Source: Ramlibacter ginsenosidimutans (GTDB lineage Bacteria > Pseudomonadota > Gammaproteobacteria > Burkholderiales > Burkholderiaceae_C). From it: a stretch of DNA of 64,000 nt. Positions 16,618 to 25,655 of the stretch are shown piece by piece. The first letter of the stretch is position 1. The number at the start of each line of letters is the position of its first letter. The notes below the pieces were generated by a model. That model was not told the DNA's origin. It was given only the letters and a program-made list of their open reading frames with translations, and ran no database searches. The stretch lies in the NCBI RefSeq assembly GCF_042678185.1, contig NZ_JBHUDQ010000004.1. One strand, written 5' to 3'. The translations under genes were made by a program, and so were the position numbers.

Positions 16618-17336
16618 TGATCCAGCTCGAGAACGTGCACAAGAGCTTCGGGGCGCTGAAGGTCCTCGACGGCGTAAGCTTCAGCGTGAACAAGGGCGAG
16701 GTGTTCGCCATCATCGGCCGCAGCGGCTCCGGCAAGAGCACGGCGCTGCGCTGCATCGACCGGCTGGAGCGCATCGACCAGGGCCGCATCCGGGTGTGCG
16801 GGCACGAGGTGAGCGACGCCAGGCTCGACCTGCGCCAGTTGCGGCGCGACGTTGGCATCGTCTTCCAGAGCTACAACCTCTTCCCGCACCTCACGGCCGC
16901 CGAGAACATCGCGCTGGCGCCGCGACACAGCAAGGGCAAGACGCGTGCCGAGGCGAAGGAGCTGACGGAACGCGTGCTCGCACAGGTGGGCTTGTCGGAC
17001 AAGGCGGGAAGCTACCCGGAGCAGCTTTCGGGTGGCCAGCAGCAGCGCGTGGCCATCGCGCGCTCGCTCGCGATGGAGCCGCAGGTCATGCTCTTCGACG
17101 AAGTGACTTCGGCCCTGGACCCGCAGCTCACCGGCGAGGTCCTCAAGGTGATGGCCGATCTCGCCGCCGGCGGGATGACCATGGTGCTCGTCACCCACGA
17201 GATGGCTTTTGCCCGCAACGTCGCCAACACCACGCTGTTCATGCACAAGGGTTGCGTCTGGGAACAGGGCGGCCCCGACATGTTCGACCGGCCGCAGACG
17301 GAGGAACTGCAGCAGTTCCTCGGCTCTGGCCTGTAA
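16611..17336 (+). CDS. ABC importer ATP-binding protein (polar amino acid family)
   Basis: This 241-residue ATPase has Walker A GRSGSGKS (36-43), Q-loop VFQSYNLFPHLT, signature LSGGQ (139-143), Walker B VMLFDE (159-164) and the switch histidine in VTHEMAFA. The segment YNLFPHLTAAENI and the overall length are typical of GlnQ/HisP-type importers. The start at 16611 follows a strong GGGGGAGG ribosome-binding site created at the edge of the repeat insertion. It drives the permease pair encoded just upstream. Confidence 0.95.
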   Translation: MSVIQLENVHKSFGALKVLDGVSFSVNKGEVFAIIGRSGSGKSTALRCIDRLERIDQGRIRVCGHEVSDARLDLRQLRRDVGIVFQSYNLFPHLTAAENIALAPRHSKGKTRAEAKELTERVLAQVGLSDKAGSYPEQLSGGQQQRVAIARSLAMEPQVMLFDEVTSALDPQLTGEVLKVMADLAAGGMTMVLVTHEMAFARNVANTTLFMHKGCVWEQGGPDMFDRPQTEELQQFLGSGL

Positions 17337-17369
17337 GAGTTCGTTCTGCCCACAACTACCGGAGACATC

Positions 17370-18176
17370 ATGAGCCTCAAGAACCTGTCCCGCCGCGCGC
17401 TGCTGCTGGCGACCCTGTCCACCGCGTTCCTCGGCGCCCATGCCGACACCCTGGACAACATCCGCGCGGCCAAGAAGATCCGCGTGTCCATCGACCTGGC
17501 GGTCCCGCCATCGGGCATGACCGACGCGAACATGAACCCGACGGGTTCGGACTACGACGTGGCCGTCTTGCTTGCCCACGATCTCGGCGTCGCCCTCGAA
17601 GTGGTGCCCACCGTCGGCGCGACCCGCATCCCGAACCTGCAGACCGGCAAGGCGGACATCATCATCTCGACACTGGCCTGGACGCCGGAGCGCGCCAAGA
17701 TCGTCGACTACTCGATTCCCTATGCGCCGCAGATCTCGCTGGTGGGCGGCGTCAAGAGCGTCAACGTGAAGAGCATGGCCGACCTCGCCGGCAAGAGCGT
17801 GGCGGTCAACCGCAGCACAACGCAGGACAAGGACCTGACGGACAACGCGAAGGGCGCCAACGTGGTCCGCTACGACGACGATGCCGGCGTGATCACCGCC
17901 GTCGTGACGGGCCAGGCCGATCTGGTGGGCACGTCGAGCGCGCTGTTCAAGACGATGCAGGAGAAGGCGCCGCAGCGGCAGCTGGAACAGAAGTTCGTGC
18001 TGCGCATCAACGACCTGGGCATCGGCGTGCGCAAGGACGATCCGCGCCTGCTCGCATGGATCAACGACTGGGTGAAGGCCAACCACGCGAACGGCAAGCT
18101 GAACGCGATCTTCAAGAAGTACCACGGCACCGACATTCCCAAGGACGTGGTGGAGAAGTGGCTCGCCGCGAAGTAA
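17370..18176 (+). CDS. ABC importer periplasmic binding protein (SBP family 3)
   Basis: This 268-residue periplasmic receptor has a signal peptide (MSLKNLSRRALLLATLSTAF, cleaved after AHA). The mature protein follows the SBP_bac_3 pattern: DNIRAAKKIRVSIDLAVPPSG, then VVPTVGATRIPNLQTGKADIII and STLAWTPERAKIVDYSIPY. An unusual feature for amino acid receptors is MTDANMNPTG near the N-terminus, so the ligand may not be a simple amino acid. A GGAG site precedes the ATG, and the gene ends 5 bp before the amidohydrolase. Confidence 0.92.
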   Translation: MSLKNLSRRALLLATLSTAFLGAHADTLDNIRAAKKIRVSIDLAVPPSGMTDANMNPTGSDYDVAVLLAHDLGVALEVVPTVGATRIPNLQTGKADIIISTLAWTPERAKIVDYSIPYAPQISLVGGVKSVNVKSMADLAGKSVAVNRSTTQDKDLTDNAKGANVVRYDDDAGVITAVVTGQADLVGTSSALFKTMQEKAPQRQLEQKFVLRINDLGIGVRKDDPRLLAWINDWVKANHANGKLNAIFKKYHGTDIPKDVVEKWLAAK

Positions 18177-18181
18177 GGGCC

Positions 18182-19069
18182 ATGCTGGCCCTGATCGATA
18201 CCCACCACCACTTCCTCGACCCGGAAGCGCACTACTACCCCTGGTTGAACGATGCGGGGTTTCCTCCGCATCGCTACGGCGACCACTCGGCGCTCAAGCG
18301 CCCTTACCTGCCGGCCGATTACCGACGCGACACGGCGGGCATCAACCTGCTGGGCAGCGTGCACGTGGAGGCCGAGTGGAACCCGAAGGACCCGGTGGGT
18401 GAGATGCGCTTCATCGCATCCCTGCGCGAACAGTGCGGGCTGCCCTCGGTCGCCGTCGGGCAGGCCTGGTTGCACCAGCCGGACGCGGCCGGCACGCTGG
18501 AAGAACTGGCGGCTTTCGATTTCGTGCGCGGCGTGCGCCAGAAGCCGCGCGCCAACCTGGCGCCCGGCGGCCCTCCGGGCGGCATGACCGATGGCGCCTG
18601 GCTGCAAGGCTACGCGCGGCTGGAGCCCCTGGGCCTGCACTACGAACTGCAGACGCCCTGGTGGCACCTGCACGAAGCGGTGCGCGTGGCCGCCGCCTTT
18701 CCGCAAACGCGCATCGTCATCAACCATGCGGGCATGCCGTCGGACCGCAGCGAGGAAGGCCTGCGTGCCTGGCGGACGGCGCTGGCCGGAATGGCCGCGC
18801 AGCCCAACGTCGCGATCAAGATCAGCGGCATCGGCGAAGCCGGCTACCAATGGCGGCTGGACGCCAACCGGCGGGTGGTGCTGGAAGTGATCGAGCTGTT
18901 CGGGGTCGACCGGTGCATGTTCGGCAGCAACTTCCCCGTGGACAGCCTGTGCGCGTCGTACGAGGCCATCTTCGAGGGCTTCGCCGCGTGCGTCGCGGAT
19001 TTGAGCGCGCAGGAGCGGGCCCAGCTGTTCGTGGAGAATGCGCGCCGGATCTACCGCATCGCGGCGTAG
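18182..19069 (+). CDS. Amidohydrolase family 2 protein (COG3618, lactonase-like), paralogue of 2769-3746
   Basis: This 295-residue TIM-barrel hydrolase has the metal motif DTHHHF at residues 6-11, HVEAEWNPKD, VINHAGMP and the C-terminal GSNFPVDSL. It shares long stretches of pattern with the amidohydrolase at 2769-3746 (YYPWL, LPADYRRD, AEWxxxDxVGE, WLxGxARLE), so both act on related substrates, plausibly sugar lactones. It is the last gene of the ABC/ribokinase operon. A possible route is uptake, lactone hydrolysis and sugar phosphorylation, but the order of reactions cannot be deduced. Confidence 0.87.
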   Translation: MLALIDTHHHFLDPEAHYYPWLNDAGFPPHRYGDHSALKRPYLPADYRRDTAGINLLGSVHVEAEWNPKDPVGEMRFIASLREQCGLPSVAVGQAWLHQPDAAGTLEELAAFDFVRGVRQKPRANLAPGGPPGGMTDGAWLQGYARLEPLGLHYELQTPWWHLHEAVRVAAAFPQTRIVINHAGMPSDRSEEGLRAWRTALAGMAAQPNVAIKISGIGEAGYQWRLDANRRVVLEVIELFGVDRCMFGSNFPVDSLCASYEAIFEGFAACVADLSAQERAQLFVENARRIYRIAA

Positions 19070-19428
19070 CACGCCGAAGAAAAAGCTTCGCACCTCGAGT
19101 CCGTGCTGTCTGCGCTGGAGGGTGTGCTGAATTCGACCCTAAGCAGCCGCCGCGACGTCTTCTCACTGCGGGTCGAGAAAACGGCTGTCCGATGTCCCGG
19201 GCTTGCGGATGCCTCTGCCGACGGCACCTCGCCTGGCAGTTCGCGCGCCAAGTAGCCGACGCTGCCCAGTTCCCGCGCGAGCTGCGCGCCGGCGCCCGCG
19301 TGCAGGGCAGCACCCCATACCGCTGCTGGTTCTGGCGCACCGCGCGCGCCCGGCTTGCGATACAGCCCCTGGGCGGCCGCGCTCTCCGCACAGTGACGCG
19401 TCCAGGCGGCTTCTTGAATAGCCGTTCG
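19070..19428. other. 360-bp gap without a recognisable gene
   Basis: Frames on both strands are open in places because of high GC, but none shows a known domain, start context or conserved motif. The left end is the 3' region of the ABC operon; no hairpin with T-run was found. The right end leads into the palindromic site and start region of the ribbon-helix-helix gene. Confidence 0.6.
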
Positions 19429-19444
19429 CCATCCAAGTGGATGG
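19429..19444. promoter_or_regulatory. Palindromic operator candidate before the RHH gene
   Basis: CCATCCA-AG-TGGATGG is a perfect inverted repeat with 7-bp arms and a 2-bp spacer, ending 15 bp before the GTG start of a ribbon-helix-helix protein. Such regulators usually bind short inverted repeats at their own promoters, so autorepression is likely. Confidence 0.5.
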
Positions 19445-19459
19445 TGCTAAGATGGCGAT

Positions 19460-19885
19460 GTGCCCAAAGCCAGCAGCAAATCCGTCACCGCCGCACCCAA
19501 GCCGCAGGATGAAAAGATCACCGTCAACCTCGGCTGCGTCGACCTGGGCCAGATCGATCTGCTGGTGCAGGAGGGCTTCTACGCCAATCGCTCCGACTTC
19601 ATTCGCACGGCCACGCGCAACCAGCTGGCCGTGCATGGGGACTCGGTGCGGCAGGCCGCTGCGCGCAAGACTCTTTCGCTCGGCGTGCTGCACGTGACCG
19701 AGTCAGAGTTGCTGGCCCTCAAGGCCGCAGGCGAAACGCTCGACATTCGCGTCCTGGGCTTGGCGACCATCGACCCGTCCGTCACGCCCGACCTGGCGCT
19801 GGCCACGATTTCTTCGCTCACCGTTCTGGGTGCACTGCACGCCAGCGCCGCCGTCAAGGCTGCATTGCGCGCACGCATCCGCTGA
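19460..19885 (+). CDS. Ribbon-helix-helix (CopG-like) regulator
   Basis: This 141-residue protein has a Lys/Ser/Ala-rich N-terminus, then a predicted RHH unit at about residues 18-60: strand ITVNLGCVDLGQIDLL and helices EGFYANRSDFIRTATRNQLAVH. The rest (residues 65-141) contains TLDIRVLGLATIDPSVTPDL and may be an oligomerisation or ligand region. It starts with GTG; no in-frame ATG is nearby. It lies 10 bp before an esterase of PHB-depolymerase type, so it probably regulates that esterase and itself through the palindrome at 19429-19444. Similar regulators of polymer or lipid metabolism are known, but its signal is unknown. Confidence 0.75.
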   Translation: MPKASSKSVTAAPKPQDEKITVNLGCVDLGQIDLLVQEGFYANRSDFIRTATRNQLAVHGDSVRQAAARKTLSLGVLHVTESELLALKAAGETLDIRVLGLATIDPSVTPDLALATISSLTVLGALHASAAVKAALRARIR

Positions 19886-19895
19886 AAGAAAAACC

Positions 19896-20981
19896 ATGAA
19901 CCCCGACTTCCAGCGCTTGATGCACGATGCGACGCGCCTCGTGCGCTCAGGCGACCTCGCGGCCGCGACCGCCACGATCCAGGCCGCACTGGCCGGATCG
20001 GACACCGTGCCATCGCCGGCACCCGTGCCGCCCTGCCCTGGCGACATCGTGATCGACGTCGAAGCGCGGGAGGTCGGGGAACCGGCTTCCGAGCGCAAGC
20101 TGCTGCAGGACCTCGGCGCCACGTACCGCACCGCCGAAGGGGAATTCGTCTCCGGACGGAGCGGCGACGGTCGGGCGGAGCGCGACTACCGACTCTACGT
20201 ACCGCCGCAAGCGGGCGAGCGGCCGCTGCCGCTGGTCGTGATGTTGCACGGATGCACGCAGGACCCGGACGACTTCGCCGCCGGCACGCGCATGAACGAG
20301 GCCGCCCGCGCGCTGGGCTGCTTCGTGCTGTACCCGGCGCAGTCACGGCAGGCCAATCCCCAGGGCTGCTGGAACTGGTTCAAGCACAGCCATCAGCAGC
20401 GCGGCCGGGGCGAGGCATCGATGCTCGCGGCCATGACCCGACATGTCATGGCTCGCCACGACATCGACCCGGCGCGCGTTTACGTCGCCGGCCTGTCGGC
20501 TGGCGGCGCGATGGCAGCCATCCTCGGCGCTGCCTACCCCGACCTCTACGCTGCCGTCGGCGTCCATTCGGGCCTGGCGTCCGGCGCCGCAAAAGACCTG
20601 CCCACGGCCCTGGCCGCCATGCGAAGCGGCAGAACCGGAGCGACCTCCGGCGCGCACGGTGTACCGACGATCGTCTTTCACGGCGACGCCGATGGCACCG
20701 TGCACCCCGACAACGGACAACACGTCATCCGGGCCAGCGCCGGCGGCGTCGATGGCTCCCCGCGGGCGCACCGTCACCAGTCAGCCGGCAGGCGGAATTG
20801 CACGCAACACGTGCACCGCTCGAGCACGGGAGACGTGCTGGCCGAACACTGGGTGGTGCATGGCAGCGGCCACGCGTGGTCGGGCGGCAGCTCGAAAGGC
20901 ACCTACACCGACCCGAGCGGACCGGACGCGACGCAAGAAATGCTTCGGTTCTTCCTGGAACATCCGCGGCGCGCGTGCTGA
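19896..20981 (+). CDS. PHB-depolymerase-family esterase (COG3509)
   Basis: This 361-residue alpha/beta hydrolase has HGC (118-120) as oxyanion-hole turn, nucleophile S201 in AGLSAGGAM, the acid D266 in HGDADGTV and H326 in GSGHAWSGG. The motifs NPQGCWNWF and SGGSSKGTYTDPSGPDAT are typical of the esterase_phb group, which includes poly-3-hydroxybutyrate depolymerases and feruloyl-type esterases. There is no clear signal peptide; the N-terminus MNPDFQRLMHDATRLVRSGD resembles intracellular PHB-granule-associated members. It follows the RHH gene and converges on lhr with only 4 bp between stops. A second member is at 58785-59807. Confidence 0.88.
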   Translation: MNPDFQRLMHDATRLVRSGDLAAATATIQAALAGSDTVPSPAPVPPCPGDIVIDVEAREVGEPASERKLLQDLGATYRTAEGEFVSGRSGDGRAERDYRLYVPPQAGERPLPLVVMLHGCTQDPDDFAAGTRMNEAARALGCFVLYPAQSRQANPQGCWNWFKHSHQQRGRGEASMLAAMTRHVMARHDIDPARVYVAGLSAGGAMAAILGAAYPDLYAAVGVHSGLASGAAKDLPTALAAMRSGRTGATSGAHGVPTIVFHGDADGTVHPDNGQHVIRASAGGVDGSPRAHRHQSAGRRNCTQHVHRSSTGDVLAEHWVVHGSGHAWSGGSSKGTYTDPSGPDATQEMLRFFLEHPRRAC

Positions 20982-20985
20982 CAGT

Positions 20986-23900
20986 TCAGGACGGCACGGA
21001 CGACTGCACTACGTAGCTTGCCAGGCCTTGGCGCCGGATCAGGAAGTTCTTGATCTCCCACTGCTTCGCCGGCTCCAGTTCCTGCAGGTACCGGATGTCG
21101 CTTCCGCTTTGCGTTGCGACCGGCACGCCGCCTTCGAACAGCACGCGGTTGCCTTGCAGGCGCGGAACCTTGTCGCCGGGTGTCAGGACGCCGGCGAGAT
21201 TCAAAGGGTCGACTGCAGACAAGGCCACGCGCTCACGGCCCGGGGCTTTCGCGGTTTTGCGCAAGGCCGTGACGGCCTCGGGAAGGGCGAATTGCTCGCC
21301 GGAAAAGCCGCTGACGAACCGGCCGCCGCGCACTTCGCCGCGTGCCTCCAGCCGGCGCAGCACGTAGTACAGATCGCGCCACGGCGGCAGCCCTTCCTCG
21401 CGCTCGAGCAACTTGCGGAACACCACGCCGTAGCGGCGCAGCAGCACGCGCGCGATGTGCTCCACGTGCGGCGCGGCCAGCGCGCCCGCAGGCGCCGGGA
21501 CCGTGTGCGGGCGCCGTGTGAGCGACCAGCGACCAGCGTCATCGATCGGGTCGCGATGCTTGCGCCGCAGCTTGTTCCGCTTGTCGGCGGGCATCACCAG
21601 CGCGCGCAGGCCGACAAAAGAGTCACTGGTGACGAGTCCGTGCGCCACCAGCTCGGCCAAGGCCTGCTCGACGTGCTCGCCGAGCATGCGTGCGTCGCGC
21701 TGCAGGTCGGCAAAGAAGCTGGCACCTTGCGAACGCAGCAGGTCAAGCACCACGCAGGCCCTGCCGGAAAGCACCGACTCGTCGGCCAGCGCCACGCCGG
21801 CCGCCGGCAGCCAATGCACCATGGCCTCGCGTTCGCACAGCAGCACGGGCGTGCCGCGAATCGGCCCCGACTTGCGGGCGGCCGCCTCGCTCGATTCCGC
21901 CGGGCGCCACCAGGCGACGCGCCCCACGGCGCATAGCTTGTCCAGCATGTGGGGCGCATAGCCGTCCACGCGAGCGGGAAGCAGGTCCTCTTCCCAGGCG
22001 GATGCCGGAGCGGCGTGCCCTTCGAGCTGGCGCAGCACGGCTAGCAGTCCGTCCTCACCCTGGCGGCGCTCGTCGCCCTCGCTGCCCGCGAGCTCGTGCC
22101 ACCGGAACAGGAAGCGCATGAACTGCGCAGGCGGCACCGGCTGGATTTCGGCCCGTCGCGTGTCACGCGTCATCCGGTGGATCCGCGCCAGCAGGCGGCG
22201 GTCGCACCATTCGGCGGCGCCGGGTGCAGTGAAGCCGCCGCGCATCACCGCGCCCTCGGCCTCCAGTTGCAACAGGGCCGTGCGCACGAGATCGTCCGGC
22301 AGCCCCAGCGGCAGCGCCAGTGCATCGGCCGTCACCGGGCCGAGCAGCTCCAGCCGACCGCGCAGTATCTCGCGCAGCGCGACCTCGGGTTCCGGGCGAT
22401 CGCTGGACACGGGCACCAAGGCTGGCGAGAAGGTCGCTCCCGGGAAGATCGCCAGCCATTCGTGCAGGCGCTCGGCTGCGACGAGCAAGGTGCCGCCTGC
22501 CGGCGTGCCGAGTCCGGTGACGCGGCGTTGCTGCACCAGCGCTTCAACCAGGTCCGGCAGCGGCGCTTCGTTGGCAGTGAGGAATCCGTGCACCACCAGC
22601 GCGTCGTGCAGCTCCTCGGCATCGCCCATCGCGGGCCAGGCGTAGTCGCGAACCTGCGCGATCGCCTGCGGATCGAGTGTGCCGACATCCTGCGCCGTCC
22701 GCAGATCCGTGATGGGCTGCGTGCGGACTGCCTTGGTGCGGCGCTCCTCTGCCGCCCCGCCGTCGAGGAAGGCGAAGGGGCGCGCGTTGAGAATCGCATG
22801 CGAAAGCGGCGAGGGAGACGCCAGGTCGCGGGTGATGATCTCCACCTCGCCCGCCTCGATGCGCCGCAGCAGTGCGACGAATCCGTCGGCGTCCATGGTC
22901 TCCGTGAGGCAGTCGTGCAGCGTCTGCGCCACCAGCGGGTGGTCTGGAATCTCGCGCTCGCCGACGAGGTTCTCGGCGCAGGCGATCTGGTCCGGGAAGA
23001 CCACCGTCAACAGGTCTTCGGCGTCCGTCCGCTGGAATTGTGGCGGCACCTTGCGGCCCCCATTCATGCGGCGCACCGCCAGCGAGGCGGTGGCATTCCA
23101 GCGCCAGCGGGTGCCGAACATCGGCGCGTCCAGCAAAGCCTGCACCAGGATGTCACGCGCGGTGGCGCTCTTCAGCCAGTGCCGCACGTCCTCCAGTGCG
23201 AAGCTATGCGTCGGCCCGAGTGACAGCACGATGCTGTCCTCCAGTGCGCTCGCCTGCAGTTCGAAGTTGAACTTGCGGCACATGCGCTTGCGCAAGGCCA
23301 GGCCCCACGCCTTGTTGATGCGAGAGCCGTACGGCGAGTGGATCACCAGGTGGGTGTCGCCTACTTCGTCGAAGAAGCGCTCGAACACGATGCGACCCCG
23401 ACTGGGCAGCACTCCCAGCGCCGCCCTTGCCGATGCGAGATACAGCGCGAGCTGGTGCGCGGCCGCCTCCGGCAGGCGCAGCGCATCGCGGAGCCACCGG
23501 GCGCAGCCCGGCACGCCGTCCGCAAGCAGGGTGTCGGCGGTGTCGAGCAGAAGCGAGATCGACTCGCAAAGCTCTTCGGTGCGACCCAGGCTCTCCCCGA
23601 GCCAGAAGGGCATCGACGGCGCCTGGCCCCTCGCGTCTTCCACCAGCACCTTGCCAGTCTCCACCTTGACGATGCGGTAAGACGCGTTTCCCAGCTGGAA
23701 GATGTCGCCCGGCAGGCTCTCGAAGGCGAAGTCCTCGTTGAGTGTGCCGACGCGGTGCCCCTCGGGCTGCAGGACGACGTCGTAGTCGAACTGGTCGGGG
23801 ATCACGCCGGCATTGGTGACGGCGGCGAGCCGGGCGCCGCGTCGCGCCCGCAGCATGCGATTGACGGCGTCGTAGTGCAGGTAGGCGCCGCGCCGGCCGC

Positions 23901-25278
23901 GGCGCGTGCTGTAGCCGTCGGCCAGCATCTGCACGACCTGCTCGAACACCTTGAGCGTCAGTTCACCATACGGCTGCGCCTTGCGAAGGCGCTCGTACAG
24001 CGCATCGAGTGGCCAGTCCCGGCTCGCCGTCTCGGCCACGATGTGTTGCGCCAGCGCGTCCAGCGGCCGCTGCGGCACGCGGATGCGATCAAGCTCGCCG
24101 CGGTCCACCGCGGCGAGCAGGGCAGCGCTCTCCAGCAGGTCGTCCAGCGCGAGGGGGAACAGCCGCCCCTTCGGGATGGCGCCGATGGCGTGGCCGGCGC
24201 GGCCAACACGCTGCAGGAAGGCATTGATGCTGCGGGGCGATCCAAGCTGGCACACCAGGTCGATGTCTCCGATGTCGATGCCCAGCTCGAGCGAGCTGGT
24301 TGCCACCAGCGCCTTGAGTTCTCCGTTCTTGAGTCGCTCCTCGGCTTGCAAGCGGTGCTCGCGCGCCAGGCTGCCGTGGTGCGCCGCGACGTGTTCCTCA
24401 CCGAGCCGCTCCGCGAGGTGGCGGGTGACCCGTTCCGCCGTGCGGCGCTGGTTGACGAAGATCAGCGTCGTGCGGTGCTGGTGGACCAGGTCGGCGAGGC
24501 GGTCATAAAGCTCGTCCCACACCTCGGTCGCCATCACTGCCCCCAGCGGTGAGCGAGGCATCTCGAGGGCGAGGTCGCGCTCGCGCACATGGCCGGCATC
24601 GATGATCGCCACCGGATCGTCGCGATGGCCGAGGAGGAAGCGGGCCATCTCATCCAGCGGCTTGACGGTGGCGGACAACCCGATGCGTACCGGCGGCCGC
24701 TCGCACAAGGCCTCAAGGCGCTCGAGTGACAGCATCAGGTGCGAGCCGCGCTTGCTACCGGCCACGGCATGCAGTTCATCGATGATCACGCTCTTGACCG
24801 ACCCCAGCATCTCGCGACCGGACTGCGAGCCGAGCAGGATGTAGAGGGATTCGGGCGTCGTCACCAGGATGTGCGGCGGTTTGCGGCGCATGCGCTCCCG
24901 CTCCGCCGCGGGCGTGTCGCCGGTGCGCACGGCGCTGCGGATGCCCGGATCGGGCAGGTCTATGGCGGCCAACCGGGCGCTGATGCCGGCCAGCGGCTCC
25001 TGCAGGTTCTTGCGAATGTCGTTGGACAGCGCCTTCAGCGGCGAGACGTAAAGGACGTGAACCTGGTCCGAGAGCCCCGAAGCCAAGCCTTCGCGCACGA
25101 GTTCGTCGATCGAGGACAGAAAAGCTGCGAGCGTCTTGCCGGAGCCGGTGGGCGCCGCGATCAGCGCGTGGCGGCGCTGGGAGGTGACAGCCCACGCCTG
25201 GACCTGCACCTCCGTCGGCTGGCCGAAGCGGTCGTCCAGCCACGCCGAGACGGCAGGGTGAAACGGAAGCTGCAACAT
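20986..25278 (-). CDS. lhr: Lhr-type large DEAD/DEAH helicase
   Basis: This 1430-residue superfamily 2 helicase has Walker A APTGSGKT (residues 42-49), YVSPLKALSNDIRKNL, the DELH box followed by AVAGSKRG, SATVKP (motif III), a second RecA domain with VATSSLELGIDIGDIDLV and QRVGRAGH (motif VI), then the long Lhr-specific winged-helix and C-terminal regions. Lhr proteins unwind DNA and RNA:DNA duplexes and are linked to DNA repair; in some bacteria lhr-CTD is joined as here. The start at 25278 (MLQLPFHPAV) is preferred over 25287. The gene stands alone. Confidence 0.95.
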   Translation of the reverse strand: MLQLPFHPAVSAWLDDRFGQPTEVQVQAWAVTSQRRHALIAAPTGSGKTLAAFLSSIDELVREGLASGLSDQVHVLYVSPLKALSNDIRKNLQEPLAGISARLAAIDLPDPGIRSAVRTGDTPAAERERMRRKPPHILVTTPESLYILLGSQSGREMLGSVKSVIIDELHAVAGSKRGSHLMLSLERLEALCERPPVRIGLSATVKPLDEMARFLLGHRDDPVAIIDAGHVRERDLALEMPRSPLGAVMATEVWDELYDRLADLVHQHRTTLIFVNQRRTAERVTRHLAERLGEEHVAAHHGSLAREHRLQAEERLKNGELKALVATSSLELGIDIGDIDLVCQLGSPRSINAFLQRVGRAGHAIGAIPKGRLFPLALDDLLESAALLAAVDRGELDRIRVPQRPLDALAQHIVAETASRDWPLDALYERLRKAQPYGELTLKVFEQVVQMLADGYSTRRGRRGAYLHYDAVNRMLRARRGARLAAVTNAGVIPDQFDYDVVLQPEGHRVGTLNEDFAFESLPGDIFQLGNASYRIVKVETGKVLVEDARGQAPSMPFWLGESLGRTEELCESISLLLDTADTLLADGVPGCARWLRDALRLPEAAAHQLALYLASARAALGVLPSRGRIVFERFFDEVGDTHLVIHSPYGSRINKAWGLALRKRMCRKFNFELQASALEDSIVLSLGPTHSFALEDVRHWLKSATARDILVQALLDAPMFGTRWRWNATASLAVRRMNGGRKVPPQFQRTDAEDLLTVVFPDQIACAENLVGEREIPDHPLVAQTLHDCLTETMDADGFVALLRRIEAGEVEIITRDLASPSPLSHAILNARPFAFLDGGAAEERRTKAVRTQPITDLRTAQDVGTLDPQAIAQVRDYAWPAMGDAEELHDALVVHGFLTANEAPLPDLVEALVQQRRVTGLGTPAGGTLLVAAERLHEWLAIFPGATFSPALVPVSSDRPEPEVALREILRGRLELLGPVTADALALPLGLPDDLVRTALLQLEAEGAVMRGGFTAPGAAEWCDRRLLARIHRMTRDTRRAEIQPVPPAQFMRFLFRWHELAGSEGDERRQGEDGLLAVLRQLEGHAAPASAWEEDLLPARVDGYAPHMLDKLCAVGRVAWWRPAESSEAAARKSGPIRGTPVLLCEREAMVHWLPAAGVALADESVLSGRACVVLDLLRSQGASFFADLQRDARMLGEHVEQALAELVAHGLVTSDSFVGLRALVMPADKRNKLRRKHRDPIDDAGRWSLTRRPHTVPAPAGALAAPHVEHIARVLLRRYGVVFRKLLEREEGLPPWRDLYYVLRRLEARGEVRGGRFVSGFSGEQFALPEAVTALRKTAKAPGRERVALSAVDPLNLAGVLTPGDKVPRLQGNRVLFEGGVPVATQSGSDIRYLQELEPAKQWEIKNFLIRRQGLASYVVQSSVPS

Positions 25279-25655
25279 TGCGACCATTGTCCGGCGTCAG
25301 ACGCGAATGCGCACGGCAACGGCCAGAATCCTGCCCGCCGGCAAGGGTTCAGACGCGCGTCAGAACGACGGTGAACCACTCACACGTGCGAGGGAGTCAG
25401 GGCGCACAACTGAGAGGCGCTGGATGCGATTCCCTGGCGGACGGCTGCTTCCGCAGCCGGGAGCAGACATCCCTCGCCCAATCGCAAATCCCCGGTGAAG
25501 AACGCCTGAGCGTATGCAGCGGCGTTACGCTTGGAGCTCACTTTGCGCATGCGCCCACTCCGCAGTTGCCGGCTCACTGACGGAGGGCATGGTAGCCGGT
25601 GGCGGCTTCCGACCCGAAGCAGCCTTCACCAATGAAGGCTGACGCGCCTCGTTCG
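25279..25655. other. 377-bp gap with a hairpin repeat
   Basis: No gene is supported. It must contain the lhr promoter near its left end. A degenerate hairpin unit at 25444-25468 (GCTGCTTCCG ... CCGGGAGCAGAC) belongs to the same family as those at 12753-12776, 39271-39295 and the flanks of the insertion sequence. No T-run terminator for the PrpF-Bug gene was seen. Confidence 0.6.

Noticed and set aside
16308..18125. Minus-strand open frame opposite the ABC ATPase and receptor
   Set aside because: The plus strand has complete Walker, signature and receptor motifs, so this frame is an antisense shadow.
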